Shown piece by piece: positions 59,501-64,000 of a DNA stretch of 64,000 nt (position 1 is its first letter; each line of letters starts with the position of its first letter). The position numbers and the translations under genes were made by a program. Below the pieces are notes generated by a model. The model had not been told where the DNA came from. It saw nothing but the letters and a program-made list of their open reading frames with translations, and did not search any database. The stretch covers positions 1,002,853-1,066,852 of the forward strand of contig NW_020170398.1 in assembly GCF_000524195.1 (NCBI RefSeq), written 5' to 3'. The stretch is from Echinococcus granulosus. Taxonomy: Eukaryota; Platyhelminthes; Cestoda; Cyclophyllidea; Taeniidae.

Positions 59501-62500
59501 GAGATCAGTAAAAAACTCACATGATCCTTCACATGCTCCTTGGCGAACTCCTCCTATATTAGGGGATCAAGAGAGAGAGAGAGAGAAAGATTAAGGAAGG
59601 GGAAAGAAGGAAAACTGACCCCCTCTTTAGAATGAAAGAACGACCGTTAAGGTGAGAGTAGGAGGTAACCCACCATGACATGCTTGACCCTCCGTGCTGC
59701 GCGTTTAAAAAACATTCTGGTTCTAGCCGATGCGTATGTGAACGAGCGAGTGAATACGTAAAATGAAATGAAGTGAGGCGAATGAATTATGAGAGAGAGA
59801 TTGTACTTTAGGCAGATCACATGGGCTAAGACGTGATCCGTTTGTTTATTTGTTTCAAGGTGAATAAACAAGACTGCGATGAATGAAAGGACGCAGAACA
59901 ATGATGGCCAGGCAGGACATTACAACAGCATTAGAAGAGCGGTAAACATCTTCCCTCCATAAGCCCAGATTGCAGCACATTCAAAGCGAGAGGCAGCGAT
60001 AACAGCCAAACAGGAAATTTCGTCATGTAAATTTTATCCCATCTCCCTTTCATAATGGCTTAGACCCCATGAGACAATACAACATATGAGACCTCGTATT
60101 TCAAGATACGAATAAACACAAAGCACAAGAAAACAAAAACAGTGGTTACGTAATGAAGTATTCTACAGCAAGGAGCAATTGAAAAAAAGCGATGAACGAA
60201 ACTGTCTTTCAGGCCTTAGCTTACTAGGTGAAGAGGCCTTCTTCCCTCAAACCTCTTTTATTGGAGAATTCGACAAAAGATCAAGCCAACAGAAAGACAG
60301 AACGCGTGGAGAACCACAACACTTTCGCATGAATAACAACATGCCAAGACATGCCGATAAAACCACAGTCATCGAGGTGAACAGAGAGGCGGGAGCAACA
60401 ACGGCAGCAGGGGCAGCGTGCACAACCAACCTCGGTGTCGCGCACAAATTCCAAACTGGCCAACCAGTCCTCCGAGGACTGACTCAACTCTGACTGCTCC
60501 AAAAAGGTATCTATCGATTCTAGACTACTGTAATCATCGTCTTCGTAATCACGATCGCATTCCGCTAATTCCACACCCTGTGTCACCACCATAACGACAG
60601 GGAATTCGCACGTGGAGGCAAGATAGAGGACGCTTGAGGAGGTTATCAGTACTTCGACTGTTTCTACAGGTGCTGTCACTTCTACCAGTCCTTCCAGGGA
60701 CATCTTGACAAAGTTCTGGAGGTATTCAACTAGAGCCGAGGATACCACCTCCTCCACAATGGCCTTTACTTCTCCGGTGTATTCCAGCACTTCGTCAACC
60801 AGACGTCGAGCGACTAGCTGTGGTGAGGACATTGTGCTGCAACCCCACAAGTGCTTATCTCGACTGGTCACCACTGATCGACAATAGAGGGGACGTAAGC
60901 GGATTACAGACACGTAACCTGCTACCATGCAAGGGATGGGGTTAATTAACAGACAGACAGCCTATAGCATTTACCATAATTTGCATGCCAAATAAAAGAG
61001 GGTAAAGAGGAAAGTGGAGAGAGAAGACTAATAAGATTAGTTGAAAAGTGGCGTGTACTAAAATATGATTTGATTTCGCAAAATTCTTTACCTGCATGGT
61101 ACCGGGGTCATCGGGATTGGAGACAAGAGCAGTGAACTGTGGTGAGGAGGCAACGGTGAGGGGCGGTGAGTTAGGTACGAGGGTCATTTTGGCAACTCCG
61201 ATCATGGTGTAACCGAGCGGAGCGTTGTGGAGAGTGTTAGCGGCTTCACCAAGAGTGGCACGAGTGAGTTTTCGATCATTGACGAAGAGCAGACGGTCAC
61301 CGACGTTGATTCGACCATCTAGATCAACGCAGCTGCCTCGTGAGATAGAATTGATGATGAGGAAACTACCACGATGTGGAGTAGTATCGGGGGAGAGGGA
61401 GCTACTTCGACTAATGGTGGCGAAACGACCTCCACCTGAATGGTTCAGGTCGCCGGCAACAGTGCGACGACGACTGAGAGATCCGGACCGCTTTAGCGTA
61501 CTGCTACGTCGTACTGTGCTTCTATCGCTGCCCATGCCCTAAAAGTGAACCAAGCAAATCGTAGCCACTCAAGCCATACTAGAGGGTGATGTATTTTGAA
61601 AGATATCGATGACAAAGTAGCGTAGATGTTTCTTAACATTCAATAATGAGATTCAGAGCCATTGTGACGGGAGGCGGATGCCAAAGACACCGGTACATGT
61701 GAAGATGTGGAAACGAAATAGAGATCATTTCAGCATTTAAGTTACTTCATCGTAGACGGAGATGGAGAACCCAAAGTTGGGTTTGTCCCGACGCAGCATC
61801 ACAATGAGAGGCACTGTTGACCAAGTCGGTTTCAAGGCCACGTGCTCGTCTCTGAGCAGTGCGGAGACCGGGGGGAAAGCGCCGATCACGCTACTCACAC
61901 TTGATGATGCTGCAGTCGACTCTAGTGACAACAAATTCGGATCCTAGAAGTGCAAAAAATCACGTTTTAATACAAACCAAATGGCAAGTGATAGTAATTA
62001 GATCCTTATTGTATAAAAATGAGTGAAATGGTAATAGACTCCTTAAAGAAACCTCGAGCATAGATCTACACCGCTTAAGTGTCAAAAAAAGATTACTTCT
62101 TTTCTGTATAAATCAGGAGTTGATGAATGAAAACGCCTAATCACAGTTTTGCATTGTTAAAAAGAAAAGAAGATGAACAAATGACACTACTGAAGTAGAG
62201 GTAGGCACTCAGAGAAAGTGAGCAAAGGACAGAGGATGTTGGGTTAGTTGCTTGTGTGCAACTAAGACTAAAATAGGCCACCTAAGAAACAATATCATAG
62301 TAATGGAGGAGGAAGTATGTCCCCCCCCCCCCCAGCGGGGTATTTACTGCTTCAGAAAATGCTTCAGCGAAGTCACATTCCAATCACAATACGGGAAAAG
62401 ATTGACACAGGGGTAGATCTCCATGTACAAAGAGACTAAAAAGTAGAAACTAGGGCTGAAAGTAATGTAAGCAACCAATCGCCTGACTTATAGATACATA

Positions 62501-63131
62501 CAGCATATTAATACAAAGTTATCTGCATGCTACTAAAATAGAAATTAGTACAGAAAACCGAGGGACAAAAAATGCTGCTAGAGAGAACAGACAAACGCAT
62601 TTCAAAACGTCTGACGAGTTATACATGCAGTAATATTATATTTATGTACCAAAGAAGGTGAAATAAGCAGGATAGAAAATTAGATTTAAATAAGACCTGA
62701 CGAAACCGTGGCAGAATATGGTACCAGCTTGAATATGAGTAAAAATAAATAGACCTCACCTTAGGAGAACTGCTTTTAAGTTCATGGAGGGGGCCGTCGG
62801 ACTGTGAACGCCCAATCCACTCAGATATCTTCAAATCCGGCGGATGAGATGGGAGAGCTACGGGTGAGGGACCTGTCCAGGAGCTATCGGCGTCGTCCAT
62901 AGCCGTGGCCACGGATCCGATCTCGCTAGCGGCGACATGCAATATGGTGCCGGAATCGTTAAGAGTGTCATCGAGGAGGGTGGAGGCACCATCACCATCA
63001 CCAACACCGGTGCCATTCGTGTCTACGCACTCGGGCAAACGCGCAATCACCAGTTCAATGTGTGCAGGCAGACAGCGAAGGCAGCGGACTACCTCGACGT
63101 GCGAGTGGCCATGCAGTCGGTAACCGTTCAC
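46375..63131 (-). CDS. Multi-PDZ scaffold protein, MPDZ/PATJ (INADL) type, 5' end outside window
   Basis: Cell-polarity/junction scaffold that gathers membrane and signalling proteins through PDZ domains. Twenty-eight exons join in phase: 63131-62760, 61943-61746, 61538-61092, 60961-60431, 59553-59521, 58249-58117, 57812-57608, 57494-57366, 57284-57127, 56515-56367, 56301-56047, 55621-55514, 54972-54669, 54576-54245, 54071-53832, 53552-53478, 53418-53317, 52262-51939, 51837-51706, 51630-51451, 51370-51254, 50890-50830, 49939-49674, 49191-48781, 48449-47999, 47934-47599, 47522-47343, 46619-46375; about 2157 codons. Ten PDZ domains are visible, the first only from its last strands (VNGYRLHGHSHVEVV). 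Carboxylate-loop cores include FGFSI, WGLSITG, LGVRLVG, LGLFLV, LGCSVIG, FGLVLA, FGMVL and LGLTLA. The VTNAEAFRILRKAS helix of PDZ3 resembles a MPDZ/PATJ domain. Linkers are Pro-rich or acidic. No L27 domain lies in the window. The exact orthologue is inferred. Confidence 0.85.
49675..50829 (-). other. Multi-PDZ coding exon and AT-repeat-bearing intron
   Basis: The intron 50829-49940 joins CCA A| to TC CCT in phase, closing PDZ8 and opening PDZ9. It contains an (AT)n tract at about 50533-50550 and a Pro-coding stretch (50678-50650) that looks exonic but does not splice in phase. Exon 49939-49674 supplies the first half of PDZ9. Confidence 0.6.
50533..50550 (+). repeat. (AT)n microsatellite
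   Basis: Short alternating AT run ending in TGTGTACGCACACA, inside an intron of the multi-PDZ gene. Confidence 0.85.
52263..53316 (-). other. Intron of the multi-PDZ gene with a decayed tRNA-like stretch
   Basis: Intron of 1054 bases inside PDZ6, between LLPTSPAGI and LGQVQSWDR (donor GTAAGT, acceptor TTGTGTACAG). Around 52633-52672 the plus strand has a weak tRNA promoter-like pair (TAGTGAAGTGG and GGATCCAAGCTCC), too diverged to call an RNA gene. No coding feature is seen. Confidence 0.6.
58250..59520 (-). other. Multi-PDZ intron with degenerate ATTCATCC-type repeats
   Basis: The intron between the 33-base microexon and the exon opening PDZ3. From about 58520 to 59240 the plus strand is crowded with imperfect CCATTCAT, CCACTCACT, TTATCCATT and CTATCC words. 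These suggest an old tetranucleotide or octanucleotide satellite that has decayed. No coding potential beyond chance ORFs. Confidence 0.6.
59521..59553 (-). other. 33-base microexon of the multi-PDZ gene
   Basis: Reads EEFAKEHVKDH between acceptor CTAATATAG and donor CAT|GTGAGT, in phase 0 at both ends. It joins smoothly to the next exon (PLDYYTPLVLDVEEV), so inclusion or skipping would keep the frame. It lies in the linker ahead of PDZ3. Confidence 0.75.
59569..59586 (+). repeat. (GA)n tract
   Basis: Simple GA repeat of about nine units in a multi-PDZ intron, close to the polypyrimidine side of the acceptor for the 33-base microexon when read on the minus strand. Confidence 0.85.
62321..62333 (+). 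repeat. Poly-C run
   Basis: Thirteen consecutive C bases, in the long intron between the first two in-window exons of the multi-PDZ gene (poly-G on the sense strand). Such runs are prone to length errors in assemblies. Confidence 0.95.
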
Positions 63132-64000
63132 CTACATTCGAATTTGAAGGTTTTACTATTGGCTACATTGAAGAGGCCAACTTTAGTAATTTGTCCATGA
63201 TCACCATCAAATTGGGCAATAAACTTCTGCACGAAACAATAGCCGACTAAATGACCTATTCAAAACAGGAGATTTATGCTAATGAGTAAGCGGAGGGTGA
63301 GGGGACGATTCCAGTAGTACGACCACGCCAGCCATTAATTCGACCAAATGCCAGTGGATGGTTATGTAGTGTTACTGTCGTTACTTTATTAGTTTCCTTC
63401 TGTTTATGCTACCAAGTTCATGAGGGGTGTCGATTACAGTAAGAAGTCCACCGTAAATACCAGTTCAAATATAAGAGGCTACAAGGCAAATGTAGGCGCA
63501 TTGACGTCAATGGCCTAGGGCCTAATCGAATGGACAAGTTGCGCTAACACCGATCTCCGAAACGCGGATTCTTTCAATGCTTGAGGATATACTACTAATA
63601 AGCACTGAAACCAATTTCAGTAGCACTTCTATCGTGACTAATGAATTCAAGGAAAGAGAAGCTCATTGCAGCCGCTTTAACGGATACATGGGAGAGGTTG
63701 ACTTCAAGGGCATTTACCAAATCGCAGATAAATGATCTAAACACAATAGTAGACTCAATGACATCGGTGTTCTATCTGAACAAGTGGCTATTTACCACAG
63801 AAAGTCGATTTCAACAGCACACCTATTCCAACCACCGACTTGTGAATATCACGATCTACGAGACCTACATAAATCAGCAAATTAATACTGCTACGCACCC
63901 AAAGGACTGCACATCGTGGGGGCAAAACCGGTTATTATGATCAAGAAAGAACTTGAACTAACCATCTGCATTACAATATACGCTGATCCAGGTGTTTACA
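63132..64000 (-). other. Right edge: probably intron of the multi-PDZ gene
   Basis: The first exon in the window opens after AATGTAG in the middle of a PDZ domain, so more of the gene must lie to the right. I found no exon in these 869 bases that supplies the missing first half of PDZ1. The plus-strand ORF at 63641-63940 has no recognisable product. Confidence 0.6.

Noticed and set aside
1..64000. Bacterial-type systems, CRISPR arrays, integrated viruses
   Set aside because: No direct-repeat spacer arrays, operon-like gene runs or viral polymerase or capsid motifs were seen; the genes are intron-containing animal genes.

Overview
The window looks like nuclear DNA of a flatworm, most likely a tapeworm. 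This is an inference from three things: intron-rich animal genes mixing very short introns (about 40-90 bases) with 1-3 kb ones; long AT-rich spacers; and two adjacent genes whose first coding exon has a splice acceptor but no in-frame ATG, as expected where a flatworm spliced leader supplies the start codon. No database search was possible. All exon maps come from hand translation, splice-site reading and phase checking.

Layout. Bases 1 to about 28.3 kb are gene-poor: mostly AT-rich spacer, a few splice-bounded open segments without a recognisable product (6.8, 9.7 and 18.4-19.8 kb), a dispersed repeat, a decayed inverted copy of one SAC1 exon at 25.9-26.0 kb, and a (TCGG)n tract running into a 100-N assembly gap. 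From 28.4 kb the window is gene-dense. On the minus strand lies the mitochondrial ATP synthase subunit b gene (28382-29536). About 650 bases away, head-to-head on the plus strand, lies a SAC1 phosphoinositide phosphatase (30187-37037). Next on the plus strand is a nuclear PP2C phosphatase of the PPM1G type with a long acidic insert (38072-44028). Facing it on the minus strand is a large multi-PDZ scaffold of the MPDZ/PATJ (INADL) type (63131-46375). In this window it covers 28 exons, about 2157 codons and ten PDZ domains, with its 5' end beyond the right edge.

The four genes are ordinary cell-biology functions (respiration, ER/Golgi lipid signalling, nuclear dephosphorylation, cell-polarity scaffolding) and do not form a pathway. 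The points most worth checking are the apparently leader-supplied start codons of the divergent ATP synthase b and SAC1 genes, the inverted SAC1 catalytic-exon copy, the absence of a dilysine retrieval tail on SAC1, and the Arg/Ser-rich insertion inside PDZ2 plus the unusual C-terminal tail of the multi-PDZ protein.
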